The translations under genes and the position numbers were made by a program. Below, piece by piece: positions 17,261 through 28,790 of a stretch of DNA of 30,973 bases. The notes beneath the pieces were generated by a model. That model saw nothing but the letters and a program-made list of their open reading frames with translations. It was not told where the DNA came from and did not search any database. This DNA is from Chara braunii. Taxonomy: Eukaryota; Streptophyta; Charophyceae; Charales; Characeae. The DNA lies in NCBI GenBank assembly GCA_003427395.1, contig BFEA01000555.1:7976-38948 (forward strand), given 5' to 3'. The number at the start of each line of letters is the position of its first letter. Positions within the stretch are counted from its first letter, which is position 1.

Positions 17261-19930
17261 TTCGATTGCCAAGTTGGAGCAGACAACGTTCGCGCATTAT
17301 TCACCTCCTATAGGGGTATAACAAAGCAATAACGGCCTAGCGGGAGGATATCGAATGGGTTGGCCCCCACAAGCCAACTAGGGGCGGGAAGCGACGTAAA
17401 CCCCACTTGCTGAGCTAGAGAGTGATCTATTCAGTAGGGGATCATCTACTACTTTCCAACTTCGTCACAGGGTCAGAGCAGGAAGATAATACACTCGGAT
17501 CATTACCGGTTTTCCTCAGTTGCTCCGCTGTATTCCTGCAAGAATACTCAAATTTTGGGAGTCGTTGCAGTTCTCGATTGACCCAATGCTAGGAGAGCGA
17601 ATGACCTGATCAACGAGGTGCCGCTCCCTTTGATCAACAACGCACTGGAAATTTGGAGATCGTGCCACAAGGGTTGTTGATTTGACCCGATACCGATTGT
17701 CTCAACTCGTCACCTTGTGCAAATACACTGATGAGAAGACACTCGGTACATCGAATGCTTGCATTCAGATTACCCTTGTTCTGCAGAACCCACAATCATC
17801 CAATTATGAACAGTTCCTTATAGATATAGCTCGATTGGCTAACCCGTTAGATACAGGTTCACCCTGATGGTCAGCTTCCTAGCGGGCGAACTGGTTCCAC
17901 GCGCGCTCTTGGCTTCTCCACCGTTTTCTCTCGTTGTCGCTCATCTTATACTCGATATCACTTTCATTAACACGCACGAGTACTACCGTTGTGCTCACCG
18001 CCTACAGTTCCCCTGACACTCACATTTCCGTCGCCTCACATTTCGAGAGCCGAGTACAAGCGAAACCTCCCTCATACCTCCCTCATCCTCTCCCACGAGC
18101 ACACCTTCTCACAACTCTCATAATCCCTCCCTGTCGCTTCTTCCGTCAACCCCCAACTTGAAGAAGCCGTTGATACTTCTCAACGCTTGTGCAGTCAACA
18201 GTACCCTCCCTGATTTTTTGTAATATATGTATATGCCGGAATTCATGCACATATATATAATAGTAATGATAATAATATGGGTTTTTTCCTTCGACTTTCT
18301 TCTCCCCTTTTTGCCCTTTCTCTCACCTACTCACACGCTCGCACTTCCAACCGTTCGCTCTGCACTCGTTATGTGGGTTCCTCTTTCCCCCTCTTTACTT
18401 CTCTCCACTGTATCTCTCTCTCTCCTCCTCGCTTTCTCCCCTTTAACCTAGCTTGCAGGCTCACAATCAAATATGAGGCAACATCTGATCACATGAGTGT
18501 GCCACTTTCGTGAGGCGGGCTTACCCTCATCATGCAGTTGGGATAGCCGACTTCTCTCTGTGGTTCCCAGTTTCAAGCTGGTTAGAGGGTCTTTGCTCGT
18601 TGTTCTGATTACGACATTCCTTTACTGCTGGTTGATAGCCCTTAGTTGAGTTCGATGGTCGGCCGAGAGTTGATTGATTTCTCTCCCACGTTTTTATTTC
18701 AGTCACTGCAGCTGCTAACTTGCTTTCCACTACTGTTGAGCGCGATGCGAATAGAAACTGACAAACTGAGTTTCGGCTCGTCTCCTCTCTCATATCGCCC
18801 CTTTCTCATGCGCACAGAGAACGCCACGCACACATTTTCCCCGCGCGGACCTTCCTGTGTAGCCCGGATCACGGCATTGGACGCTCAGCCACGTGCCCGC
18901 TAGGATCACTCATGCGCTCCCTGCGGACACAGCGTGCGGCATGCCTCGGACAGACCCCAGTCGGAACTGAGTACGTCTTGCACGCTAATTCCCCCTCCAG
19001 TCCGAATTTCGTGAAAGTGCGTTCGCTTGTGCCTATTGAGCGGCCATCTCCCCCTCTTGCTCGTTCGCGTACGCGTCCTTTCACATTCCTCAACCCTGGT
19101 CGAGGCGTTTTGCATGGTCTGCATACATTGAGCGCACTGTCCTGTTCTCGCACGCGATCGCTCGCTTCGATTGCTAGTTAAGTCTGGTGCGGTCTCCCTT
19201 GAAGTGTTCATTCCTCTTCACCACGCATGCCACATCGATCATCCCTCGTTCTCGTCCATCCTTTCTTATAGTCATTGTTCTCGCCCCCCTCTCAATGAGA
19301 TACCTCTTACATATGAGGACGCCGTGCAGAACACTAACACATGTTAAGTACTCCATATACACGGCCCGCTTGCATCCTTTCAAGTTGTGTCGGTTGCTGA
19401 AAGCCATTCACTGTAGAGGTCGCTCACTCGTGTCCCTTCCTCCCTCTGTTACGCCCAGATCCCGTGAGTGAACCGAGCTTCCTGAGTCATCACCAGAGAG
19501 GACTGTGTACGCCTCGTGCGCCCCTCACCGTTGTCCTTCCTTCTGAGTCCCTTTCTTATTTTCTCTGTTGGTCGCCTCTCCGAGCCTTACCCATGCTCAC
19601 CCGCCATATCCTTCAGCAGAGATGCCTAGGACGCTTCTCTAGGCGCGTTCCATACCCATGCCAATACGATGATTTGAGTGTCCACCCGCTGGGCACACCG
19701 TGCATGTATCCCGTGCCCCTTCCGAATCCCGTCCTTCTTTCTTTTCGCCCCTGCTGCCAATATATCCCCCGCGTTTTCTGTTTGACTCACGCTAGTAAGT
19801 TGGGCCCTGGGACCTTGTCAGTTCAGAACCCAGCCTTTCCCAACACCAGCAGCAAATGGCTCGGTCCAACAATCGCCCAAGCCGCCAGTCCTGGATCAAG
19901 TGGGTCCCAACAGTCCCAGTTATGAGCCAT
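17261..19930. other. Mixed-composition stretch, no gene supported
   Basis: GC content rises, especially at 18,800-19,900. Many frames of 60-150 codons overlap on both strands, the longest being 153 codons at 19,464-19,925 plus (Pro/Ser/Leu-rich, ending in a Ser/Gln-rich tail). None shows a domain, and opposing frames are equally long, so none is preferred. A 61-codon frame at 17,682-17,867 has ordinary protein-like composition but no recognised relative. Confidence 0.4.
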
Positions 19931-22160
19931 TCCCTGTGTTCGAATTAATATCGCCGCTCACTGTCTTTTTCAAACTGGTTGCCACATCAAATTTACGGCC
20001 GCAGTAGTTGAATCCCCTATTGCATTGAATTAAAGTTAGTTGCAGCAGTCCCGAGCCAGAACACAATACCATGCCAAAAAATAGCCACGTCATACGACCT
20101 CCGTACCTATGCCATTATCTCTGGCAAAGGAGATGATAATATCAGACCGCCATGACCCTCGGTCGAGCCAATGAAGGAGAGGAGGTAAATAAGGTTGAAC
20201 TGAAGTATACCGTTCAGTACCGTACCAGTTATTGAACCCCAAAAGAGGCCGCAGTGTGCTGCCCCAGTGTCAAGCTTGTATTAGACCAGTGGAGGTATCA
20301 ATCTGAACCATTGGCTTACCGGTCGTCGCAACAATGAATTGTAATAGCCCGTACCAATGTTGTCCCAACAACCACACCGCACATATCCCGAACCAGTTTC
20401 CACACTAATATAATAGAGTCGTGTGGCCCATCTCGTAGTAGCAGGCCGACCACGTCGTCGTAACGCAAAAACCAGTCCTGCTCACTCAATTGAAATCGGG
20501 TCATAGTGAGAGTAGTAATCAGGCGAATCGGGCAAAATCAAGAGGCAGCTTATAATTATCGGGAACCCGTACGAATCGATAGACCAAGGGTAGATAAATA
20601 ATTCCCAGCAAAAATCCATCAATAATAAATTTCGATAAAATTTAATCAAATAATAAATAATTTTTATTTTATTTTATTTTATTTTATTTTTACCCATTTT
20701 TAATTATGTTATTAGAACTAGTGAAAATCGAGAACAATTTCATCAAGAATAAATTCTGATGAAATTTTATTAAATATCAAATATTCATTTGTTTTCTTTC
20801 CTTTCATTATTTTTATTTCTTTTTTTCAATTTTAATTTTGTTATTAGGATTAGTGAAAATTAGTGGTTCGTTTCCCCGTCAATCGTTCAGTGTAAGAGAG
20901 GCGCGTCGAGGCCTAATACCATACCCTCGCTCCGCAGCTGGCCGCTTCAGGAACAACCTCAGCAGGAACAAAAAGGGTAGGTGTCAGGCGCGGCAGCCGC
21001 GGTCGTTCATTTTGTTAATTTCAAAGGTCAGTTGCAGTAGTCGATAGAGAGAATTTTAAGGAACCTCTGAGGACCCCTAATTTTTTCCGACAGTTCCGAC
21101 AAGAGGACTCAAGGAACCCCGCACAAGCGCTCTGTCAAAGACCGAACCCCTCGGTTTTCGGGCGGCCGATTGCCTGTGGCCACCTGACAACGCGTTGCCT
21201 CCGATAACAACCACACACCATATCTTGTCCTTCCGTCGGAGTGATAATTTATGCGGAATAGGCCCTGAAGGACAAAAAGATGGGGTATGCTAAGGATTTT
21301 TGGGAAATTGAGTGTGTGGCCTTAGACAGAACTGAAAGACCCCCTGTGCAATTCTAGTTTTAATAAGGAAGGACCATAGTCACGCCAGAAAAAAATGGCG
21401 TGCGCTACTTTCAAGTATTCAGTTTAATCCACAAACTATCTTTGCACTTCCATATGAGTTCCTCGTCGTTTTTTCAGACGGAAAGGGTATATATGTGAGA
21501 TATCGCTTTCAAATTAAGTATCGACGTCATTCATTACAGAGTTCGGAATCCAACGTAGATGGTATCAGCCTGGTCACTCTTTCCCTGTGTTCGTCTTCGC
21601 CATGTGTCCGGTAGTGGAACCCCTTCTCCCGATAGCATTCGGTGCGAGAACAATTGTTGCACAGAGTATTGGGCCAGTGGGGCGCTACTGTCGCCCACGG
21701 GATGACAATCAGTTCCCTAAAAAGCAATAACAAAGAGTACGGGGGAAAATGCGTATCGATAATGACAAAACCAGCGCCTACGAATGGTGAACACCTCGTC
21801 TCGGGTGAAAAATAATAACGTCCGCCGATCTTGGCGATGGCTTCCCGTACGTCTCACTCGCATACACATGTCCTTTCCTCGTTATACGGGAATGGTCCAG
21901 ACGGGGATGCGGGGAGTTCGTACCCAGTCGGGTTGGGACAAGCGGTCCATATGGCACAAGCAAATTCTGAGTGTGTGAGTCTACCCAATCGATTGTTCAA
22001 TCACAAAAGTAAAAAGTCGCAATGCTACATACTTTATTGCATTTCATCCTTCCCACGAACCGATCAAAAAGAAAAGTGTGAGTTCGATTCAATCACAACG
22101 ACAATCATCATTCATTAAGGGAGAGACAAACATCGTTCTCATAATAGTAATGGAATCTTA
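19931..22160. other. No gene supported; AT-rich tandem duplication inside
   Basis: 19,931-20,560 has Gln/Pro-rich plus-strand translations with frequent stops. 20,580-20,865 is a very AT-rich tandem repeat. 20,866-22,160 contains only frames below 100 codons without domains. Confidence 0.4.
20621..20863. repeat. ~124-bp AT-rich tandem duplication with (TTTTA)n
   Basis: Units starting near 20621 and 20745 share aataaatt..gat.aaattt at the start and gttattag.a(c/t)tagtgaaaat at the end. The first has expanded (TTTTA)n at about 20661-20690. Confidence 0.75.
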
Positions 22161-22398
22161 GCTTCGTTAGCCCAATGGATGCAGAGGTGTGACAAATTTC
22201 ACATACAAGAATCCTCAGTTGATCGAGAGACACATCAACAACTGAAAAATAAAACCAATAAGATCTCTTGGGGCTTACTGGTCCCTTTGAATTCGACGAT
22301 GCTCATTTATGCGAGATCCGATTGAATTCAACAGAGGTGAGGCAAGCTGAAGGAAACCTTTGGTCGTGTCGGCATTCATCAGATAATAATTAAGAGCA

Positions 22399-22486
<88 letters not shown>
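22161..22486 (+). mobile_element. Possible tRNA-derived SINE (weak)
   Basis: At 22168-22178, tagcccaatgg fits the RNA polymerase III A-box pattern TRGYNNANNGG, placed 7 bases after a possible tRNA-like start. 42 bases later, gatcgagag (22221-22229) fits the B-box core GWTCRANNC with one mismatch. The unit ends in (GA)n and a ~42-base A run. This arrangement is that of a SINE, but the tRNA cloverleaf is poor and no target-site duplication is visible because foldback copy 4 follows directly. Confidence 0.22.
22402..22486. repeat. (GA)n followed by poly(A)
   Basis: About 22 GA units run straight into about 42 A residues, ending at the start of foldback copy 4. Confidence 0.97.
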
Positions 22487-22487
<1 letters not shown>

Positions 22488-23003
22488 AGAAAACCTCCCA
22501 TGAGAAATGAAAGTTGAAAAAACATTCCATAAAAAATAAAATCCTTCATATTTATAAATTATAATTCTAATATTCGTCCAATTCTAAAATTTTCAGTTTT
22601 ATTTAATAAGTTTCAGTCTAAATATGAATTTTCCCTTCCAATTACATCTATTTGTTCAAGATAGAATGGAAGTCTAAACAAGTTTATTAAAAATTTTAAT
22701 TCAACTTTCATTCTATTATAACAAATATCATCTAATTTGGATTGAATTAACCTATTTATGACTGAAAATCCTTACTGAGAATGACAGTCCAATTAAAATA
22801 TTTCATGAATTCATCTAGACTTTCATTTCATCTCTAGCATGCAATTCATATAAGAAGGGATACCCCATTCTTGGAAGGGAAGTTCTCAAGTAAGACGAAA
22901 AAATTTAAAATTGAAATGACATTTTTTAAGATGGAATGAAAATTTAAAATTTAGAACGTAATTTTATTATAAAATGATTATTTAATTCTGTGAAACTTTT
23001 ATG
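22486..23003 (+). mobile_element. AT-rich foldback element (MITE-like), copy 4
   Basis: A ~518-bp copy in the same orientation as copy 3, with more divergent termini (aacagaaaacctcccatgag at the left, gaaacttttatgg at the right). The flanks are informative: (GA)n plus A-run to the left and ggagagagagaaaaaaaaa to the right. The element therefore sits inside a GA/A simple repeat. Confidence 0.85.
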
Positions 23004-24024
23004 GAGAGAGAGAAAAAAAAATAAAAATAAAATATGGTCATACAAACAATCTTGAAGGGGAGCACTTAGTTATTTACCGTGGATTTATTTTATGAGAACC
23101 GAAGGAAGAACTTGAAGAATCTGAAAATCAAGGCGCACTGGTCTTCTGCTCTCTGATAATGAACCCTGGCCATGCAACCACTCGTACACACGCACTCTTG
23201 TCACTAAGGTACAGACGATCCCGATCGCCACGTACCAACCTCCAAACCACAGTGATCGTCACGCCATCAACTTAACTTTTGTATCAACTTGCCCACATCC
23301 CACAATCCATCCCGGCTGCTTGACGCACAACTTTGCATACACTGTCGTCATCTCGTCAAGACTTTCTGACTCGCTACTTGCACATCACCTAGCCACGACT
23401 TCCCTGAAGCTGGAAAATGGGTTGAGAGAGAGTTTTTCGGATGCGCTTACGGGTTTTATAGTTGCAAGAAGGAGAATAGAAAATGGGGAAGAGTAGGGCG
23501 GAGACAAGAGAGGGTGAGAAGAGAGTTTGGGTTAATCGCACAGGGAAAGCCATATCGATTTCCACGAGTGTCTTCGCAACCAATCAAATCGCAGCGTGTG
23601 AGGAGTATTTTTCTTACACGACGTCGCCTGACGACTTCGAATACCTTGGGGGGGGATCTGCAGGGAGTTTCTGTATGGGGATGAAGACGGGGGAGAGGAG
23701 AGCTCAAAGAGTAGTGCGGAGCGGGACCAAGACGAGCAGGAGTGGGGCGAAGCTCGAAGGGAGAGGGGATGGAAAATAATTACGGGTGAAGGAGGGAAGG
23801 CACTAAGAGGAAAAGGGAGAAGATGGCATGAGTTATAGTGGGAAGTGGGGAAAACTTGCATGCATGGCGCCGGTGCTGAAAAGAAAAAGGTACCGAAATA
23901 GGTACGGTCTATCCATTATGGTTCTAAAACTACTTCAGGATTGAAAATTTCAAAAGCAATATCAGCGCGTGAAATTGAGCGTGCGAAAATCCTACGTCTA
24001 TCTAGCTTCCTATTGAAAACTCAC
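23004..24024. other. No confident gene; opposing frames at 23,389-23,861
   Basis: 23,483-23,779 plus (98 codons) and 23,532-23,861 minus (109 codons) overlap completely. The plus frame is Arg/Gly/Ser-rich and the minus frame Ser/Pro-rich. Neither has a recognised domain or a decisive signal. The rest is unremarkable. Confidence 0.35.
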
Positions 24025-24245
24025 AGATCGTTCAAGGGCAAGTGCGGGAACATCCATTTGCAAGAAATGACACATCAACGGGAATAACGCCCTTGATTTT
24101 CGGAGTTCCCAATTGACGAATAAAACTCCTAGCACGCTTGCTAAGGTATGTGTAATTCCTACATCGATGCATAGATTGATGAAAGGAGTTAACAGAGAAA
24201 TCCAAAAAAAACTAAGAGGGTCTAGTTGACCTGTGATTCTGGATA
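24025..24245 (-). CDS. Possible internal exon of an unknown host gene
   Basis: On the minus strand a pyrimidine-rich tract ending ctatcctctcag precedes 24245, and the sequence after 24025 reads gtgagt, a strong donor. The 221 bases between are open in one frame, completing a split codon at the start and leaving in phase 0. The peptide is protein-like, with a hydrophobic centre (FFWISLLTPFINLCIDVGI, then THTLASVLGVLFVNWELRK) and an end ...FLQMDVPALALERS. It could lie in a membrane or in a helical-repeat protein. I do not recognise it. Confidence 0.35.
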
Positions 24246-24821
24246 CTGAGAGGATAGCAAAAAGAAGGGGTACCAAAAAAAAAAAAAAGACAAATCCAAA
24301 GAATAGGAACAACAAGAACTCTGGGCTTCAGAAGATCATTTGGGTATGGAGGTTGCTACATCACAGGTCCTTGCTAAGGGTGTCATAGACCAGATCTGGG
24401 CTTTGAGGGGCTATCAAATATGGATAGTGGTATGCTCGGTATGTGTTAGGTTAGTACGTAGGGCCGATAGAAACACTGCTTGAGCCTGGCGTTCGAAGTG
24501 CCTTTGTGACGAGGCTTGCCCGATCGTGCTTCAACCAGGGCTCGTTGGGGTAATTTGCCTAGCCCTGGTGTATCGAACTGTTATTCGGTCCAAGCCACCT
24601 GTTAAGGTGATAGTCCTCATTGAGGTAGAATAGTGGAAATTAGGGTGCGCTAGGGGAATTGAAGAGAGAATGGATAGGGAGATGTTGTCACAAAAAAAAT
24701 ACCAGGACAACCAATGGCTAACCGATGACTGCGACCATCGTATGTCTGGAACCTGGCGTCTACAACAACCAGGGCTTTATTTAAAAAAAAAAAAAAAAAA
24801 GATTTCAGTAGAAGACTAAAA

Positions 24822-25068
24822 TGGTTCGGGGTGTGGCCGTAGCATTCAAAAAACACAGAGGGGTTCTTTCTGGAGCGGTACCTGCAAAATAACAAAACTT
24901 ACTCACAAAAGGGAAAGATGAACAATTTGAAGTTGAGGAAGTCATTGAGTCATAAAACATAAAATATCATTGCAACGTTTCAGAACTGATCATTTACAGA
25001 AGATAGCAGAGAGCAACTCACACCTTCCAAAAAATTGAAGTCACGCCCCCCCCCCCTCCCAATGTACA
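24822..25068. repeat. ~250-bp direct repeat, copy A
   Basis: Aligns with copy B 830 bp to the right through shared stretches such as tacctgcaaaa, ttgaagttgaggaagt, attgagtcat and the C-rich end before aatg. Both copies start tggtt and end ...ca, as LTRs do. On the minus strand each contains a splice-acceptor-like ttttgcag at the same place. It is either a diverged LTR pair of a small element or a duplicated gene segment. Confidence 0.65.
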
Positions 25069-25379
25069 ACGGGCACGGGCGAGAGGGACCAGATTTTCGC
25101 ATGGGCTACGTGAAACGTAAAATGGAAGGTCTCATGCTGCTTCTCTGTCGTCCACGGGTACCGAAAATCAAGCGATGTAGCTCTGCGTAAAAAGTTGCAA
25201 CTCCAAAAGATAACAATAAATCCAAGAGTTGCATATGAAACATACCATATGAACCTTGGCCCGTATCCTCATCGGTATCTACAAAATGACCAGTTGCTTA
25301 GAGACTGGCCAGACAAGGCCCATGACAGGAATTCCTGTTTGGACTCTTGAAGAATACAGCCGAAGGTCTCACATGGAGG

Positions 25380-25610
25380 TCAATAGCAGCAAGAACTGGA
25401 TTTAACCCCTTGATACCAGACCCGGATTTGCCTTACCTTGAGTCTGCCGAGGTGTTGATTTCTTGAGGCCTTCGTCGGGAGTTGATGACAATTAATCCCT
25501 AATAGGTGCAGCTTTCCCTTATCCTCGTGGTTAGGTAATCTGTCAGATCCTAGTACGAAATCCACCGGTCAGATGATATATCTCCTTTGTGCTGTTAAAT
25601 TCAACCCAAA
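25380..25610 (-). other. Possible exon with donor site
   Basis: A minus-strand frame (61 codons, DRLPNHEDKGKLHLLGINCH and following) reads ...HLGRLK and then gtaagg, a plausible donor. Just upstream, another frame gives a coherent stretch (EFNSTKEIYHLTGGFRTR), suggesting a frameshift between them. It lies inside the interval between the two direct repeats. The product is unknown and it may be a pseudogene. Confidence 0.22.
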
Positions 25611-25649
25611 TCCAACGGCAATGGGCAAATTCAACGTACGTCTTCTAAG

Positions 25650-25905
25650 TGGTTTCTAGGTGTGACCTTAGCAGTTAAAAACACAGACTCAGAGGTTTTT
25701 TGTTTTTAGGGATACCTGCAAAAGAAAAGAACAAACTCACAAAGGGGAGAGATTAACAAGTTGAAGTTGAGGAAGTAATTGAGTCATGAAACTGAAAATA
25801 TCATTTTCATGTTATGAATTGATAATTTTACAGAAATCTTGAAGATTATAAAACGCAACTGACACATTCTTGAACGTCGAAGTCAGGGCCCCCTCTACTA
25901 ATGCA
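25650..25905. repeat. ~250-bp direct repeat, copy B
   Basis: Partner of 24822-25068. Identity is moderate by eye, with the best blocks at 25,710-25,800. It begins tggtttctagg and ends ctactaatgca. Confidence 0.65.
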
Positions 25906-25927
25906 CCTCCTTACCATCCAAATTTTT

Positions 25928-26660
25928 ACCTACCTTCATTCACTAAATGCATAATAATTTCATTTATATACAGTAGATAGTTGTTGGATAAATTGCTGCA
26001 ACGAAGCATTGAGGCTTTGTCTTCTTGGCCAAAGATTGATCGAGGTTTGATAGGTTTCATAAAGCTGATTGTTGAGTATGGGTTCTCCAAGAAAGGCGAG
26101 CAAGAATAAGGGCAAGATACCTTAGTGAATGCCTTGTTCAAAACAACGCTGGTCAAGGTGTGGAGAACTGCAGTGATCTAGAGGAATTGGCATTTTTAAA
26201 GAACAGTGGTTTCCATGACTGAGCACGAGATCACGTACTTTTCATATGTTGAGATGATTCTTCCCTGCCTGCAGCATATTAGATTCCAGCATATATTGCT
26301 TGAGACATCGCCTTTGAATTTTTAGGTCGAGGGGTTAAGTAGAATCCTTACGGTAGTAGTAAGATGAGTAATCATTGATGAACGTACCAAAATTATGCCC
26401 GCAAACACGATACGATCGAAGAGCAAGCGCCTCCTATGACAAAAGAGAAAATACAAAGTTCTATATAAAGGTTTGATAAATAATATGAAAATTCAAAGTG
26501 GATGGCAACATGTTGAGACTCACCAAGACTTATGTAGAATGACTTATCTTTAGGAGAGTTGACAGCAAAGAGGAGAACGTTTGCAGCAACAAAACAAAGG
26601 CATCTGATGAAGGAATAGGGCGAGTATTGGAGTTGACATTGTTTATAAGAATTGGGTATA
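25928..26660 (-). other. Cluster of possible exons, minus strand
   Basis: Two splice-bounded segments are visible. The first is 26524-26603 (after ccttcatcag, before gtgagt), then a 90-base intron-like gap, then a segment starting at 26433 (after cttttgtcatag). Phase agrees for the reading AFVLLLQTFSSLLSTLLK ... joined to EALALRSYRVCGHNFGTF, with one TAA before the joint. A second reading is open to the joint but stops 12 codons later. The second candidate pair is ...NKAFTK ending at 26121 and LYETYQTSINLWPRRQ starting at 26064, with only a 56-base gap. I cannot name the gene. It could be real, decayed or chance. Confidence 0.25.
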
Positions 26661-28385
26661 TTCGAGGGTGAGAATAACCATAACGTTAAAGTATAACTGC
26701 GTTTTCGTAAAAATTGAGTTTTTTTTAATTTCGCAATTGAACTTAAGTGATGTGAAGTGGTCATTTCGTTTGTCCAATAAGGATCCTATTCTCAGATGAG
26801 TGGTAGTCTCATGGATGATCTTATCCCAAAAAATGCCCCTTAACGGACAGGTCAAACAACCTCTTCAGATCACTCGACTACAAACTACAAAATGAAAAAA
26901 AACTCAATTTTAAAGAAAATGCAGTTACTGAGCGATTTCAAGAGGATACAAAATCATGATTGACTCCTGAGCATATGCTAGAAAATAACATTCTCCACGT
27001 TTATGAGATATTGTTATGCTTGTCGTTAAAAGGTTTGACTGAAATTCTTCGGTGAGACGAGACTCCCCTAGATTGGTTGCATCCTTCGGTACACAAATAT
27101 AAGCGAAACTGGATGAAAAATCCTAGTTCAGATTGATTGATTTTGAAGAGTTAAATCCTTTAAGTGTTAGATATCAATTCACCTTCATATATTCAGAAAT
27201 AATTAGCGAATATTCATCACTAAAATTCATTCAAGGCTTAACTTGTTGATTCATAATATTGAGCGATTGTTCAATTCGTAAGTATTATTAGTTAGTTTTT
27301 TTCGTTTGAGTGTTCCATGGCGTTTTCCTAGCTTATATGTTAATCATGATTGAAAAATATATTATTTATCCGCTGAATTATAAGGTTTATTTAATTACTT
27401 AATGGATGTTATTAGTTCATCGGGGATCTCAGGATACAGAATAATATTTGTGATAACAGATATCATAATAAATAAAATAAGTATTTTTCATACTCGTACT
27501 ACTGATGAAACATATGACTGATCAAAAATTAAGGTTACAGTGTTTCGAAAAACAAAAACGATAGATGATTCAGTTTAGCATGAGATAATACATTCTTCAT
27601 GTATTTTTGAGTGCTTATGACGATCTACATGCTAGATAGTCACACGTGGTTAACGGGGACCCCGAGTTCTAGATCCTGAGTAACTTGTCCAAAACTGATA
27701 TTAGGGTTTGGGAATGAAATTTTATGGGTTTTTTTTTTTTTTTTGCCTATTTTTGTCTTAGTTCAAGGTTGTTGTATACCAAATTTGGTCTCATTTGGAG
27801 CATTGGAATTTCCTCTGATAATACCAAATCCAAAAACGCTGAAAATTATGAAAATTCAATGAAACAAAATTTCATTCAAGTGAACGTTTGCCTCACTGTT
27901 TCACCCTGTTTTTTTTCCTTTTTTTTTTAATGGTTTGTTAATATAGTGTTCACTCTGTGAAATTATGCAAATTTTGATTAAAAATGCCTTCTGTTTTTTT
28001 TATAAATAGCATTAAAAAAACGTTGAAATTTTGGGTCTTCGTTAACCACCTCTCTAACGAAAGAATAATACAAGAGGATGAATCGACAAACTCGAACCTT
28101 AGGTGTTACAATGAAAGCGCTACATTTATTGTTTTTTTTTTTCCTTTTACCAAGATATTGTCTCTGAGCTCTATGCGACGTATATCTAGAGTTAAGTGAA
28201 ACACTAATCATAAAAAAATTATTTATTAAAACCAAATCCTATGGAGAACAAAACAATTAAACCACCAGTACCTCCGAGCCTGTTTTTGCCGACCCTGATT
28301 TTCACTGCGCTCCGAGTTTTGCCGAGCCTGGGTCCCAATCTATTTCTTTATGGTACTCTCACGGGAAGAACAAAAAAACTTAAAA
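26661..28385. other. AT-rich, no gene recognised
   Basis: Only short frames occur. T runs lie at 27727-27744 and near 27,909-27,930. Two short GC-richer phrases (gccgaccctga / gccgagcctgg) lie near 28,290-28,330, and gccgaccctg recurs near 29,010. Confidence 0.5.
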
Positions 28386-28790
28386 GTTGCGGCCGTGAAA
28401 ACTCATAAAACAAGAAAAAGAAACAAAGCTTTGGACGTGATTGCAGCTGTATACATTCTCAGAAGCGTTAGTGTGAGTGTGCCCTCAGTGAGGGCATCTC
28501 AGCCTCGTAGCCAGGTTGTCAGATTCCAGAAACTCGAAAAAAAAATAAAGACAGGAGCACGGATTCGGCCGTGAAAATGGCAAGATACATTCCCGTAAGT
28601 GCCAGTGTGATCAGGGTTACAATCCTCTGAGGGAAAACAACTCGAGCAGATCACGGATTAAGATTGTCAGATTCCAGAAAAAGAAAACAAGAAAAAAAAA
28701 ACGGAAACACGGATTCGGCCTTGAAAACGACTGGATACATCGGGGTGACAATCATCTAAGGAAACACAGTTAGAGCAGATCACGGATTCC
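28386..28790. repeat. Tandem repeat, three units of ~127-148 bp
   Basis: Units starting at 28516 and 28664 share ttgtcagattccaga, cacggattcggcc, atacat and gagcagatcacggatt. A more diverged unit at 28386-28515 shares gcggccgtgaaaa and atacattc..agtgtga. The copies are interrupted by A-rich tracts of variable length. Confidence 0.78.

Noticed and set aside
19464-19925. 153-codon plus-strand frame
   Set aside because: No domain, Pro/Ser/Leu-rich composition, and equally long frames on other strands nearby. The Ser/Gln-rich end is not enough to call a gag.
22161-22235. A functional tRNA gene
   Set aside because: A- and B-box-like words are present, but the acceptor and D stems do not pair and the anticodon loop length is wrong.
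24475-24510. B-box-like gcgttcgaagtgcc as part of a tRNA
   Set aside because: No A-box at the right distance and no cloverleaf.
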